Assembly (NCBI RefSeq): GCF_002549775.1
Contig: NZ_NMTR01000021.1
Location: 186,001 to 250,000 of the forward strand
Source of the DNA: Faecalibacterium langellae
GTDB lineage: Bacteria; Bacillota; Clostridia; Oscillospirales; Ruminococcaceae
DNA length: 64,000 nt
Direction: 5' to 3'
Position numbers and translations under genes: made by a program
Part shown: positions 17,085-25,216 of the stretch, one piece after another
How positions within the stretch are numbered: position 1 is the stretch's first letter
Layout: each line of letters begins with the position of its first letter
The notes under the pieces: model-generated
What the model saw: the letters and a program-made list of their open reading frames with translations, nothing else
What the model was told of the DNA's origin: nothing
Databases searched by the model: none

Positions 17085-17132
17085 TTGAAAACAACAAATA
17101 ATTATGATAAACTAAAACAAAGAGTTGTTTTA
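17085..17132 (+). promoter_or_regulatory. Promoter and candidate operator of the Y-family polymerase operon
   Basis: TTGAAA (17085-17090), a 17-bp spacer, then TAAACT (17108-17113). The dyad AAAACAA-N4-TTGTTTT (17115-17132) covers the predicted start of transcription. It is not a LexA box of the GAAC-N4-GTTC type. Confidence 0.65.
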
Positions 17133-17146
17133 AGGAGGGGCGCAGG

Positions 17147-18625
17147 ATGGAACAGCAGCGGGTGTATCTGGCCATTGATCTGAAAAGCTTTTATGCCTCG
17201 GTGGAGTGTGTGGACCGCGGGCTGGACCCGCTTTCCACGAACCTTGTGGTGGCCGACGCCTCCCGCACCGAAAAGACCATCTGCCTGGCGGTCTCGCCCT
17301 CCCTCAAGGCCTACCGCATCCCGGGCCGCGCCCGGCTGTTCGAGGTGGTCCAGCGCACAAAAGAGGTAAACGCCCAGCGGCTGCAGGCGGCCATCCGCCA
17401 GCGCCGGGCCGTGCGCCGGGAAAATGGCAGTTACGACTTTCTGGCGTCGTCGTCGGATGCCGCCCGCCTGAATGCGGACCCCTCCCTCCGGCTGGATTAC
17501 ATCGTTGCGCCGCCCCGGATGGCCCGGTATCTGCAGGTGTCGGAGCAGATCAACAAAATCTATCTGCGCTATGTGGCCCCTGAGGACATCCACCCCTATT
17601 CCATTGACGAGGTCTTCATGGATGTGACGAGCTACCTGCCGCTTTACAAGCTGACGGCCCACGAGCTGGCCATGAAGCTGGTGCGCGAAGTGCTGGCCGA
17701 GACCGGCATCACCGCCACGGCGGGCATCGGCACGAACCTGTATCTCGCAAAGCTGGCCATGGACATCGTGGCAAAGCACATCCCGCCGGATGCGGACGGC
17801 GTGCGCATTGCCCAGCTCGACGAGGAGAGCTTCCGCTATCTGTTGTGGGACCACCGCCCCATGACGGATTTCTGGATGACCGGCCCCGGCACCGTGAAAA
17901 AGCTGGAAGCCCACGGCATCCACACCATGGGGGAGCTGGCGCGGCTGTCCCTGCAGAACGAGGACTGGCTCTACGATACCTTTGGCGTGGACGCAGAGAT
18001 CCTCATCGACCACGCCTGGGGGTATGAGCCCTGCGGCATGGCCCAGATCAAGAGTTATAAGGCCAGCACCAACAGCATCAGCGAAGGGCAGGTGCTGGGC
18101 TGCCCCTACACCAATGAAAAGGCGGCGCTCATCGTGCGGGAGATGGCGGAGCTGCTCATGTTCCGCCTGACCGAGAAAAAGCTCGTCACCGACTCGCTGA
18201 CGCTGGAAGTGGGCTACGACCGGGAGAATGTGGATAGCGGCGGCTACCGCGGCACCACCCAGACCGACCGCTATGGCCGCACCCTGCCGAAGGCGGCCCA
18301 CGGCACCGTGCGGCTGGAAACGCCCACGAACCTGGGAAGCCAGATCGTGGAGCAGAGTGTGAAGCTGTTCCGCCGCATCACCGACCCGGCCCTCACGGTG
18401 CGGCGCATCAACCTGACGGCCAACCGGGTGCAGGAAGATGCAGGCGTCGAGCAGGTGGACTTGTTCCACGACACCCAGAAGCAGGAAAAGGAAAAGCGCC
18501 TGCAGCAGACCATGCTGGACATCCGGAACCGGTTCGGCAAGAACGCGCTGCTCAAGGCCAGCAGTTATGAGGAAGGGGCCACCATGCGCCAGCGCAACGG
18601 CCAGATCGGAGGGCACAAGGCATGA
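17147..18625 (+). CDS. Y-family DNA polymerase (UmuC/DinB superfamily)
   Basis: A 492-residue translesion polymerase. Catalytic residues are visible at Asp11 (AIDLKSFYASVE) and at Asp154-Glu155 (YSIDEVFMDV). A helix-hairpin-helix-like thumb (MTGPGTVKKLEAHGIHTMGE) and a little-finger region (about 330-440) follow. The long form, with a downstream YolD-like partner, matches the UvrX/YqjW-type polymerases of Firmicutes plasmids and chromosomes rather than the short DinB type. Such enzymes copy damaged DNA. It overlaps the next gene by four bases (ATGA). Confidence 0.93.
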   Translation: MEQQRVYLAIDLKSFYASVECVDRGLDPLSTNLVVADASRTEKTICLAVSPSLKAYRIPGRARLFEVVQRTKEVNAQRLQAAIRQRRAVRRENGSYDFLASSSDAARLNADPSLRLDYIVAPPRMARYLQVSEQINKIYLRYVAPEDIHPYSIDEVFMDVTSYLPLYKLTAHELAMKLVREVLAETGITATAGIGTNLYLAKLAMDIVAKHIPPDADGVRIAQLDEESFRYLLWDHRPMTDFWMTGPGTVKKLEAHGIHTMGELARLSLQNEDWLYDTFGVDAEILIDHAWGYEPCGMAQIKSYKASTNSISEGQVLGCPYTNEKAALIVREMAELLMFRLTEKKLVTDSLTLEVGYDRENVDSGGYRGTTQTDRYGRTLPKAAHGTVRLETPTNLGSQIVEQSVKLFRRITDPALTVRRINLTANRVQEDAGVEQVDLFHDTQKQEKEKRLQQTMLDIRNRFGKNALLKASSYEEGATMRQRNGQIGGHKA

Positions 18626-18834
18626 AGGAATATCAAGAAAGTGCGCTGGGCCGCGAGACTGCCCGCAAGTATGCGGACATCCTGGACAAAAGCCGCCCGG
18701 ACAGCCCGGAGTCCCGCCGCAAACACCCCCGCATGAGCCTGCAGAGCCGGGCAAAGATCTTCTCGCCCTTTGCGCCGCTGCGGGGCCGGGAGATCGAGGA
18801 GATCAGCGGGGAAGATGCCGACCCCGGAGCGTGA
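18622..18834 (+). CDS. YolD-like small protein paired with the Y-family polymerase
   Basis: A 70-residue basic protein. Its centre, RKHPRMSLQSRAKIFSPFAP followed by LRGREIEEI, matches the conserved YolD pattern (RxxQFxPFAALxGY). In Bacillus, YolD-like proteins sit beside UvrX/YqjW polymerases and are thought to assist or control them. The copy is short: the C-terminal part of longer YolD members is missing, though many Clostridia have this short form. The ATGA overlap with the polymerase gene implies coupled translation. Confidence 0.8.
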   Translation: MKEYQESALGRETARKYADILDKSRPDSPESRRKHPRMSLQSRAKIFSPFAPLRGREIEEISGEDADPGA

Positions 18835-18870
18835 GCAATTGCCGCTTTGTGCGCAGACAAAACAACCTTT

Positions 18871-18899
18871 TTGCATTCCCGGCGGGGATGTGCTAGAAT
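18871..18899 (+). promoter_or_regulatory. Promoter of the TrmH-family gene
   Basis: TTGCAT, a 17-bp spacer, then TAGAAT, with a predicted leader of about 27 bases. Confidence 0.75.
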
Positions 18900-18932
18900 A
18901 GAGAAAATGCATTGCCAAAGGAGAACCCCCTG

Positions 18933-19760
18933 ATGCCGAATATCATTGAGATCACAGACATTTCCGCCCCGGAGCTGGACGTTTACGCCCGGCTGACCCA
19001 GGCGCAGCTGCGCAATCGGCTGGAGCCGGAAAAGGGCATCTTCATCGCCGAGAGCCCGAAGGTGATCGCCCGGGCGCTGGACGCCGGGTACCAGCCGCTT
19101 TCGCTGCTGATGGAGCGCAAACAGATCACCGGCCCTGCGGCAGACATTCTGGCCCGCTGTGGGGATGCGCCGGTGTACACGGCCGACCGGGAGACCCTGG
19201 CCGGTCTGACCGGCTTCGAGCTGACCCGGGGCGTGCTGTGCGCGTTCCGCCGCCCGGCCCCGCGCAGCGTGGAGGAACTTTGCCGCAGTGCCCGCCGGGT
19301 GGCCGTGCTGGAAGGCATCGTGGACTCCACCAACGTGGGTGCCATTTTCCGCAGCGCGGCGGCCCTGAACATGGACGCAGTGCTCATCACACCCTCCTGC
19401 TGCGACCCGCTGTGCCGCCGGGCAGTGCGGGTGAGCATGGGCACGGTGTTCCAGGTGCCCTGGGCGCAGATCGGCGGCTGCCCGGCCGACTGGCCGGAAA
19501 AGGGCATCGCCCAGCTGCACGAACTGGGCTTCAAGACCGCCGCTATGGCTCTGAGCGACCGCTCGGTGAGCATCGACGATGCCGCCCTTGCCGCCGAGCC
19601 GAAGCTGGCCGTCGTGCTGGGCACCGAGGGCGACGGCCTGGCCCACAGCACCATCGCTGCCTGCGATTACACCGTCAAAATTCCCATGTCCCACGGCGTG
19701 GATTCCCTGAATGTGGCGGCCGCCAGCGCGGTGGCCTTCTGGCAGCTGGGCAACCGCTGA
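18933..19760 (+). CDS. TrmH/SpoU-family RNA 2'-O-methyltransferase
   Basis: A 275-residue SPOUT methyltransferase using S-adenosylmethionine. The three family motifs are clear: VDSTNVGAIFRSAAALNMDA (motif 1), VVLGTEGDGL (motif 2) and IPMSHGVDSLNVAAASAVAF (motif 3), which form the trefoil knot. An N-terminal L30e-like substrate-binding region precedes them (residues 5-100). The target rRNA or tRNA base is not predictable. The ATG at 18933 is nine bases after AAAGGAG; the TTG at 18912 is upstream of that site and rejected. Confidence 0.9.
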   Translation: MPNIIEITDISAPELDVYARLTQAQLRNRLEPEKGIFIAESPKVIARALDAGYQPLSLLMERKQITGPAADILARCGDAPVYTADRETLAGLTGFELTRGVLCAFRRPAPRSVEELCRSARRVAVLEGIVDSTNVGAIFRSAAALNMDAVLITPSCCDPLCRRAVRVSMGTVFQVPWAQIGGCPADWPEKGIAQLHELGFKTAAMALSDRSVSIDDAALAAEPKLAVVLGTEGDGLAHSTIAACDYTVKIPMSHGVDSLNVAAASAVAFWQLGNR

Positions 19761-19799
19761 GCGGTGGACAAACGGCTGCGCATTTGTGCGAGAAACTGC

Positions 19800-19828
19800 T
19801 TGACAAATCGCCCCGACAGAGTTACACT
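19800..19828 (+). promoter_or_regulatory. Promoter of the tRNA region
   Basis: TTGACA, a 17-bp spacer, then TACACT. It points at the tRNA fragment at 19846, about 18 bases downstream of the -10. Confidence 0.75.
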
Positions 19829-19845
19829 TACAGGGTCATCACATG

Positions 19846-19867
19846 GGCCTGTAGCTCAGTTGGGAGT
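19846..19867 (+). pseudogene. 5' fragment of a tRNA-Ala gene
   Basis: These 22 bases match the first 22 bases of the intact tRNA-Ala at 19961 at 20 positions (acceptor arm and D-arm), then the match stops. The fragment sits at the expected distance from a strong promoter, so it probably marks the original 5' end of a tRNA gene that was broken. Two hairpins, GCCCCACA/TGTGGGC near 19890 and TCGGTTGG-TCGC-CCAACCGA near 19930, fill the gap to the intact tRNA. Confidence 0.6.
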
Positions 19868-19960
19868 GCAAGCGTATCGCTTTTGTGCCCCACAGAGTTG
19901 TGGGCATTTAAATGGGGAGTATGTCGGTTGGTCGCCCAACCGAGTCACGCCCCTAAATAT

Positions 19961-20036
19961 GGGCCTATAGCTCAGCTGGGAGAGCGTTCGGTTCGCATCC
20001 GAGAGGTCAAGGGTTCGAATCCCTCTAGGTCCACCA
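19961..20036 (+). tRNA. tRNA-Ala (CGC anticodon)
   Basis: A 76-base cloverleaf. The acceptor GGGCCTA pairs with TAGGTCC (one G-U), the D-arm is AGCTCAGCTGGGAGAGC, and the anticodon stem TTCGG/CCGAG encloses the loop TTCGCAT with CGC at 34-36. The T-arm is GGGTTCGAATCCC, and CCA is encoded. CGC reads GCG (alanine). A rho-independent terminator follows at once. Confidence 0.88.
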
Positions 20037-20040
20037 ATTT

Positions 20041-20072
20041 GCCGCATCGTTTTGTACGATGCGGCGTTTTTT
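20041..20072 (+). terminator. Terminator after tRNA-Ala
   Basis: GCCGCATCG pairs with CGATGCGGC and is followed by GTTTTTT. Confidence 0.9.
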
Positions 20073-20172
20073 ATGTTCAAAAAACCTTGGCAGACCGTGC
20101 CGGGCTCCGAACCCTGAAGTCGGATGCGAACCGGGCGGGGTCATCCATGTACTTTTTGAAAATTCATCGCTT

Positions 20173-20451
20173 TCACGCTTCTTTCTCGATGTTTTGCATG
20201 GTGTTGCGGGCAAGCGCATCGCTTTTATGCCCCTCTTTCGGAAATTTCTTCAAAAATTTCCGCACCATCGTAGGTTGATACCGCCTTGAGCTGCTCCACT
20301 TGGTCAAAGCTGGCGTTCAGGGTGATCGAGATTCCTCGGAGGTATTCGTTTAGCGAGCGTCCTTCTGCACAGCTTTCTGTCCGCATCAAAGGTATTTTCG
20401 GATGGTCGGAACAAGGATATTCCGATTGATTAACTCTGCGATACTGTTCAT
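20173..20451 (-). pseudogene. Decayed gene remnant of unknown function
   Basis: Natural-looking peptide segments occur in different frames on the minus strand: MNSIAELINRNILVPTIRKY at 20451, a middle segment ASFDQVEQLKAVSTYDGAE, and a tail MVRKFLKKFPKEGHKSDALA ending at 20173. No single frame spans them and no ribosome site precedes the longest frame, so I read this as a frameshifted relic. A 24-base block at 20210-20233 recurs (22 of 24) at 19868-19891 next to the tRNA fragment. I do not recognise the family. Apart from this and two terminators, I see nothing coding between 20037 and 20599. Confidence 0.4.
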
Positions 20452-20490
20452 GTTGTAGTTGGTTCATTGCAGTTTCAGCTTACAACAAAA

Positions 20491-20538
20491 AATGAGATAG
20501 GCAACCCCTTTCGGGGAAGTCTATCTCATTTTTTTCGT
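20491..20538. terminator. Bidirectional terminator downstream of the PTS operon
   Basis: AATGAGATAG pairs with CTATCTCATT, with AAAAAA to the left and eight T to the right. Confidence 0.88.
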
Positions 20539-20599
20539 TGGGGCTATTTTGCAACAGCCCCCTTTATAACAACCCTGCCTTACAGTTTGGGAGAAACGC

Positions 20600-22717
20600 T
20601 TAGTGCTTCAGTTCCAGAAGCGCATCGCCTTGCTTTACGGCGCCACTGGCTTTAGCCGCGACGGCAGCATAGTCATCGGTATTGCAGACAATGAGCGGCG
20701 TGGTCACAGGATATCCTTCGGCCTTAATGGCTTCCAGTTCAAAGCGGATCAACGGCTGGCCTTTCTTCACCTTGTCACCCTCGTTGACGAGGTAGGTAAA
20801 GTGCTTGCCACCCAGCTTGACCGTATCGATGCCGATGTGCATCAGTAGTTCGGCACCGTCAGCCGTGGTCATGCCCACGGCATGGTGGGTCTCAAAGGTG
20901 GAGGAGATCTCACCGTCAGCAGGTGCCACCAGTTCACCGTCGATGGGTTCAATGGCAATGCCGTCGCCCAGCGCACCGCTGGCAAAGGCTTCGTCCTTCA
21001 CCTCGGCCAGCGGGACGACGGTGCCGTTCAGGCAGGCAGACAGCACGGTATCCTTTGCGGCTGCTGCCGGGGCTGCGGGAGCCGTTGCCGGGGCGGGTGC
21101 TGCGGTCGCCGCCGAGGTCTTGGGTGCATTTTCCAGATAATCTTCCAGCTTTGCCTTGATGACCGCCACCTTGGGACCGTACACCACCTGCACGCCGTTG
21201 CCCTTGCAGATCACGCCAGAGGCACCGGAGGCTTTGAGCACATCCTGCCGGACCAGCGCCGCGTCCTTGACAGTGCAGCGCAGGCGGGTTGCGCAGCAGT
21301 CCACGTCGGACAGATTAGCAGCACCGCCCAGACCTTCTACGATCAGGGCGCTGACCGGATCATCCCCTGCGGGGGCGGTGCTGCCGGAAGCGGCGCTGCG
21401 GGCGTTCACGTCCGCACGGGTGTACAGCTTGACTTCCTCGGCATCATCGCGGCCCGGGGTCTTGTAGTCAAACTTGGAGATCATAAAGCGGAAAATGATG
21501 TAGTACAGTACAAAGTACACCGCACCGACTACGATCACCCATACCCAGTGGGTCTTGGCGTTGCCCTGCATCACACCGAACAGCACCAGGTCGATGAGAC
21601 CGCCGGAGAAGGTCATGCCCACGTCCACATTCAGGATATGCATCAGCATGAAGGACAGGCCCGCCAGCACGCAGTGCACCGCGTACATGGGCAGTGCCAC
21701 AAAGATAAAGGTAAATTCCAGCGGCTCAGTGATGCCGGTGAGGAATGCCGTCAACGCCGCAGACAGCAGCAGGCCGCCTGCCGCCTTTTTCTTTTCCGGC
21801 TTGGCGCACTGGTACATCGCCAACGCCGCGCCGGGCAGACCGAACATCATAAAGGGGAACTTACCGGCCATGAAGCGGGTAGCGCTGACCGAGAACACCG
21901 TGGTGGACTTGGAAGCCAGCTCAGCAAAGAAGATGTTCTGTGCGCCGGTCACGGTGACGCCGTCAATGATGGCGGTGCCGCCCACAGCGGTCTGCCAGAA
22001 CGGCATATAGAACACATGATGCAGTCCAAAGGGGATCAGCGCACGCTCCAGCAGGCCGTAAATAAAGGTGCCTGCGTAGCCGGAAGCCAGCACCAGTGCG
22101 CCCAGTGCAGCAATACCACTCTGCACCACCGGCCAGATATAGAACATGGCAATGCCGACCACCAGATACACAATCGAACTGACGATGGGCACAAAGCGTG
22201 TACCGCCAAAGAAGGCCAGCACCTGCGGCAGCTCGATCTTATAGAACTTGTTGTGCAGCGCCGCCACGCCCAGACCGACCACGATGCCGCCGAACACACC
22301 CATCTGCAGGGTTGTGATGCCCAGCATGGTGGTGGTGGAATTGGCAGGCATTGCGTCCACGCCGCCTGCCGCATTGATCATGGCCTGAATGGCTGTATTC
22401 ATAATGATATAGGCCACCGCGCCGGACAGTGCCGCCACCTCTTTTTCCTTGCGGGCCATGCCGATGGCCACGCCCATGGCGAACAGCAGTGCCAGATTGT
22501 TGAACACAGCGCTGCCGGTCTGGCTCATCACGTCCAGAATGGTGTAGATCAAGGTACCGGGGTGGATGACGCTGTTCAGGCCATAGGCCGCCAGCATGGT
22601 TTCGTTGGTGAACGAGCTGCCGATACCCAGCAGCAGGCCCGCCACAGGCAGCAGTGCAATGGGCAGCATAAAGCTGCGTCCCACGCGCTGCAGCACGCCA
22701 AAGATCTTGTCTTTCAT
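20600..22717 (-). CDS. PTS glucose/N-acetylglucosamine-type EIICBA permease
   Basis: A 705-residue three-domain phosphotransferase permease in the order EIIC (about 1-410, ten helices, with GITEPLEFTFIFVALPMYAV), EIIB (about 455-525) and EIIA (about 555-705). The EIIB phosphocysteine is Cys475 (DVDCCATRLRC), and the EIIA active histidine is His627 (LLMHIGIDTV). It imports and phosphorylates a hexose of the glucose family using phosphate from HPr; glucose versus N-acetylglucosamine cannot be settled. AAGGAG is eight bases before ATG 22717. It follows the antiterminator gene by about 90 bases and is expected to share its RAT-controlled transcript. Confidence 0.93.
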   Translation of the reverse strand: MKDKIFGVLQRVGRSFMLPIALLPVAGLLLGIGSSFTNETMLAAYGLNSVIHPGTLIYTILDVMSQTGSAVFNNLALLFAMGVAIGMARKEKEVAALSGAVAYIIMNTAIQAMINAAGGVDAMPANSTTTMLGITTLQMGVFGGIVVGLGVAALHNKFYKIELPQVLAFFGGTRFVPIVSSIVYLVVGIAMFYIWPVVQSGIAALGALVLASGYAGTFIYGLLERALIPFGLHHVFYMPFWQTAVGGTAIIDGVTVTGAQNIFFAELASKSTTVFSVSATRFMAGKFPFMMFGLPGAALAMYQCAKPEKKKAAGGLLLSAALTAFLTGITEPLEFTFIFVALPMYAVHCVLAGLSFMLMHILNVDVGMTFSGGLIDLVLFGVMQGNAKTHWVWVIVVGAVYFVLYYIIFRFMISKFDYKTPGRDDAEEVKLYTRADVNARSAASGSTAPAGDDPVSALIVEGLGGAANLSDVDCCATRLRCTVKDAALVRQDVLKASGASGVICKGNGVQVVYGPKVAVIKAKLEDYLENAPKTSAATAAPAPATAPAAPAAAAKDTVLSACLNGTVVPLAEVKDEAFASGALGDGIAIEPIDGELVAPADGEISSTFETHHAVGMTTADGAELLMHIGIDTVKLGGKHFTYLVNEGDKVKKGQPLIRFELEAIKAEGYPVTTPLIVCNTDDYAAVAAKASGAVKQGDALLELKH

Positions 22718-22806
22718 CTTCAGTTCTCCTTTTCTCAAGTTCGTATCCAGCATATATATCCACACAGGAAAGACCCTGTGGAGAATCGAAGGTGAATCAA
22801 GAAAGC

Positions 22807-23655
22807 TTACTTCCCCATCCGAATCCGTTTCAGATGGATCGTAAGGAACACCAGTTCCTCGTCCGAAAGCTCCTTGTGCCAGGTGTTGCGGACATACTCC
22901 GCAATGCAGCAGGCGCATTTGTAGTGTTCGCTGCAATTGCGGGCAATCAGGGCGCGGAACACTTCGTCGTGGGTATCGTTTTCCTGCTCCTGTTTTCCTT
23001 GAAATACGCGCTGCGCAAAAAAGCGTAAATGTACTGTAAAGCGGCTGAAATTCAGCGCATCCCGGTCAAAGTGGCAGTTGTAAAAGCATTCCACTACCTG
23101 CACGCAGCCATCCACAAAGCGGGTGACATCGTTCACCACGCTCATGGTGGTGTTGAGCTCTGCGTTGACGATGTGCAGCGCAATGAAGCCGCCCTCGTCG
23201 TCCGAAAGGTCTGCATGGCAGCGCTGGCGGATGGCGGCAAGGCACTCCATGCCAAGGCGATACTCTTCCGGGTAGAATTCCCGAATAGGAGCCATCAGCG
23301 GGTTGGAAAAGCGAATCCCCTGCTCGCTGCGCTGGATGGCAAAACTGATGTGGTCTGCCAGCGTGATGAGCAGGCTTTCGTTCAGCGGGTAGTTCACCCG
23401 GCTGCGGATCATTGCCACCAGCTCGTCGGTGAGCAGCAGATGCTCATACGGGATCTGTTCCAGAAGTTCCACCAACTTCTGCTGCACGGCAGGGCTGGTC
23501 ATGCGGTAGCTGTGCTCCACGGTTTCAGCCTCGATTTTATAGCCCGGCTTAACACCAAAGCCCAGGCCGCGCCCGGTGACGATCAGCTCACAGCCCGTGG
23601 GGTCCACCACGCGCAGAATGTTGTTGTTGATCGGCTTTTTGACGGTATATTGCAT
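22807..23655 (-). CDS. BglG/LicT-family transcriptional antiterminator
   Basis: A 282-residue RNA-binding antiterminator. Residues 1-55 are the CAT domain (NNNILRVVDPTGCELIVTGR then GLGFG), followed by two PTS regulation domains: PRD1 at about 65-170 with HSYRMTSP and an NPLMAPIREFYPEEYRLG histidine region, and PRD2 at about 175-280 with ISEH-like ARNCSEHYKCACCIAEYV. PTS components phosphorylate the PRDs to tell the cell whether sugar is present. When active, the protein binds a RAT hairpin and lets transcription continue. Such a site lies in its own leader (23761-23788). GAGGAGG precedes the ATG. It controls itself and the downstream EIICBA gene. Confidence 0.93.
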   Translation of the reverse strand: MQYTVKKPINNNILRVVDPTGCELIVTGRGLGFGVKPGYKIEAETVEHSYRMTSPAVQQKLVELLEQIPYEHLLLTDELVAMIRSRVNYPLNESLLITLADHISFAIQRSEQGIRFSNPLMAPIREFYPEEYRLGMECLAAIRQRCHADLSDDEGGFIALHIVNAELNTTMSVVNDVTRFVDGCVQVVECFYNCHFDRDALNFSRFTVHLRFFAQRVFQGKQEQENDTHDEVFRALIARNCSEHYKCACCIAEYVRNTWHKELSDEELVFLTIHLKRIRMGK

Positions 23656-23691
23656 TGTTTCTCCTCCTCAAGTTGAAAAAGGCAATAAAAA

Positions 23692-23788
23692 AAGACCATC
23701 CTCGACACAGCAAACATACCGAAGGCTGAAACACGCTTTCGGCTTGTGCTATGCAGAGTTGGTCTAGCCCGCCAAACGGTAACAATCC
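23692..23788 (-). promoter_or_regulatory. RAT antiterminator site and overlapping leader terminator
   Basis: On the minus strand 23788-23761 begins GGATTGTTAC and ends GCGGGCTAGACC, close to the LicT/SacY RAT consensus I know (GGATTGTTAC then GCAGGCAAAACC). Its end overlaps a terminator whose last arm GGATGGTC is followed by seven T (about 23687-23701), with an inner CCGAAAGC/CTTCGG stem. Bound antiterminator and terminator are mutually exclusive. Confidence 0.85.
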
Positions 23789-23873
23789 AACGACGCTGCT
23801 CACATACAATTTTCTTTTTTGTAAGGCACGAACAAATTAAGCACTTGAAGAACAATTTATTTTATACTTAATT

Positions 23874-23902
23874 ACAATACCATATTCTTTGTGGAGTGTC
23901 AA
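23874..23902 (-). promoter_or_regulatory. Promoter of the antiterminator-PTS operon
   Basis: TTGACA, a 17-bp spacer ending TGG, then TATTGT on the minus strand, about 85 bases upstream of the RAT site. The 23903-24068 stretch is AT-rich with no gene seen. Confidence 0.8.
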
Positions 23903-24068
23903 GATGAAAACGGATTTCTTTTTCACTTTGTCAATTTTACTCAAAATTAGGTGATTTTCTACAGCAGATTGACAAGTAGGAATCTTCCTTTTTTGCTTTA
24001 TATGTGCAGTGATTTTCAATCGAGATCATTGCGGAGAAAGCTGTGCTCCATCCCGTAACTCATCACCT

Positions 24069-24194
24069 TCACAAAAGACGGTCAAGGTTGCTGCGCGTAT
24101 CTTTGCTGATGGTCATGCCTTCAATGGCGAAGGTGCCGCACACATTGCGGAGGTCGCTTTTGTGTTGGGCAGGAGTAGTGTACTTAATGCTCAT
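24069..24194 (-). CDS. 41-residue peptide resembling a truncated antitoxin-like protein
   Basis: The peptide runs MSIKYTTPAQHKSDLRNVCG to NLDRLL and has an excellent AAGGAGG site seven bases before the ATG. The segment FAIEGMTISKDTRSNLDRL resembles the EGM-x-(S/T) / NLDRL core of short VbhA-type antitoxin-like proteins common in Clostridia (from memory, unverified), but those continue 15-25 residues further. Dropping one base near 24074 would extend the frame, so the gene may be frameshifted. No Fic-type toxin is beside it. Confidence 0.4.
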   Translation of the reverse strand: MSIKYTTPAQHKSDLRNVCGTFAIEGMTISKDTRSNLDRLL

Positions 24195-24248
24195 GATCTG
24201 GCCTCCTTTGAACTCCCATGTGAGCCATCTCTCTCAAGGGCCTGTATA

Positions 24249-24575
24249 TTACCTGCACTCGTTGAGGATGTCCAGCAGTTCTTCGCGGCTCAGCTTCTTG
24301 CAGCAGCCGCCGGTGAGCACGGTGGAATCGGCCACAGCCTTGAGGTCGGTGTCTGCCGGGATGCCGAAGTAGGTTTCCATGGCGTGGCTCAGGGTATCGA
24401 ATGCGCCGGAAATAACCTGCTTGAACGGAACCGACAGGGAATAGGTCGGGTCGAGGAAGGCAAAGTCCGCCTTTGCCTGCGCCGACACCACCTTGCAGCA
24501 GTCGGACACGGAACCGCCGCCCACGGCAAGGATCAGGTCTACATGGTTTTCACGGGCCAGCTTTGCGCCCTCCTG
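24249..24575 (-). pseudogene. Iron-containing alcohol dehydrogenase, internally deleted remnant
   Basis: The frame holds pieces of a Fe-ADH in the correct order but shortened: EGAKLARENHVDLILAVGGG (the NAD-binding GGGS region), AFLDPTYSLSVP, ISGAFDTLSHAMETYFG (metal-ligand region), and a C-terminal SREELLDILNEC. About 110 residues remain from a protein of nearly 390. The N-terminal quarter is missing, the stretches between the blocks are deleted, and the metal ligands after the HAMETYF region are lost. The 5' part is replaced by the promoter region of the oppositely oriented nitroreductase. Confidence 0.8.
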
Positions 24576-24676
24576 CACACAGCCGCGTCGCTGCACAAGA
24601 CAGCAGTGGAATTTTCTGGCAGGGCGTGGTACAATACACAAAGAAGGACCGTTCCAAACGACAGGAGGGAAACAAA

Positions 24677-25189
24677 ATGGAATTTACTCAGGTCATTGAA
24701 AAACGCTATTCCTGCAAGAACTTCGGGCAGCGCAAGGTGGAAGACGCGAAGCTCCGCGCGATCCTGGAGGCCGGGCGGCTGGCACCGACGGCGAAAAACT
24801 TCCAGGAGCAGCGCATCTATGTCGTCCAGTCGGCAGAGGGGCTGGCGAAGATCGACCAGGCTACGCCCTGCCGCTACAGCGCACCCACCTGCGTAGTGGC
24901 GGCGTTCGACCGCAACAACATGTTCACTTACCCCGGTGGCAAGCGCACCTCCGGCGTGGAGGATGCCACCATCGTGGCCACTCACATGATCCTGGCCGCC
25001 GCCAACGAGGGCGTGGATAGCTGCTGGGTCAACTTCTTCGACCCGGACCAGCTGGCAAAAGCCCTGGGCCTGCCGGAGAACGAGGAAATCTTGATGCTCC
25101 TGGACCTCGGCTACGCTGCCGAAGGCGTGAAGCCGCTGCCGAACCACGATTCGCGCAAGCCGCTGAGCGAGACCGTGGCTTACCTGTAA
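24677..25189 (+). CDS. Nitroreductase-family FMN oxidoreductase
   Basis: A 170-residue flavin reductase of the short nitroreductase type. MEFTQVIEKRYSCKNFGQRK near the start contains the FMN phosphate-binding R-x-S segment, LEAGRLAPTAKNFQEQRIYV is the second motif, and the C-terminal EEILMLLDLGYA is typical. It reduces nitroaromatics, quinones or similar acceptors with NAD(P)H; the true substrate is unknown. AGGAGGG precedes ATG 24677; longer in-frame versions have no such site. An extended -10 (TGGTACAAT, near 24630) lies upstream. Confidence 0.88.
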   Translation: MEFTQVIEKRYSCKNFGQRKVEDAKLRAILEAGRLAPTAKNFQEQRIYVVQSAEGLAKIDQATPCRYSAPTCVVAAFDRNNMFTYPGGKRTSGVEDATIVATHMILAAANEGVDSCWVNFFDPDQLAKALGLPENEEILMLLDLGYAAEGVKPLPNHDSRKPLSETVAYL

Positions 25190-25216
25190 CTGGCCGCCGA
25201 TCCCCATAACAAACAA

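Noticed and set aside
19846-19960. A second intact tRNA
   Set aside because: Only the acceptor and D-arm portions are present; no matching anticodon arm or 3' acceptor strand follows.
23837-24019. A 60-codon minus-strand frame upstream of the antiterminator promoter
   Set aside because: AT-rich, no ribosome site, no recognisable domain, and it overlaps the promoter.
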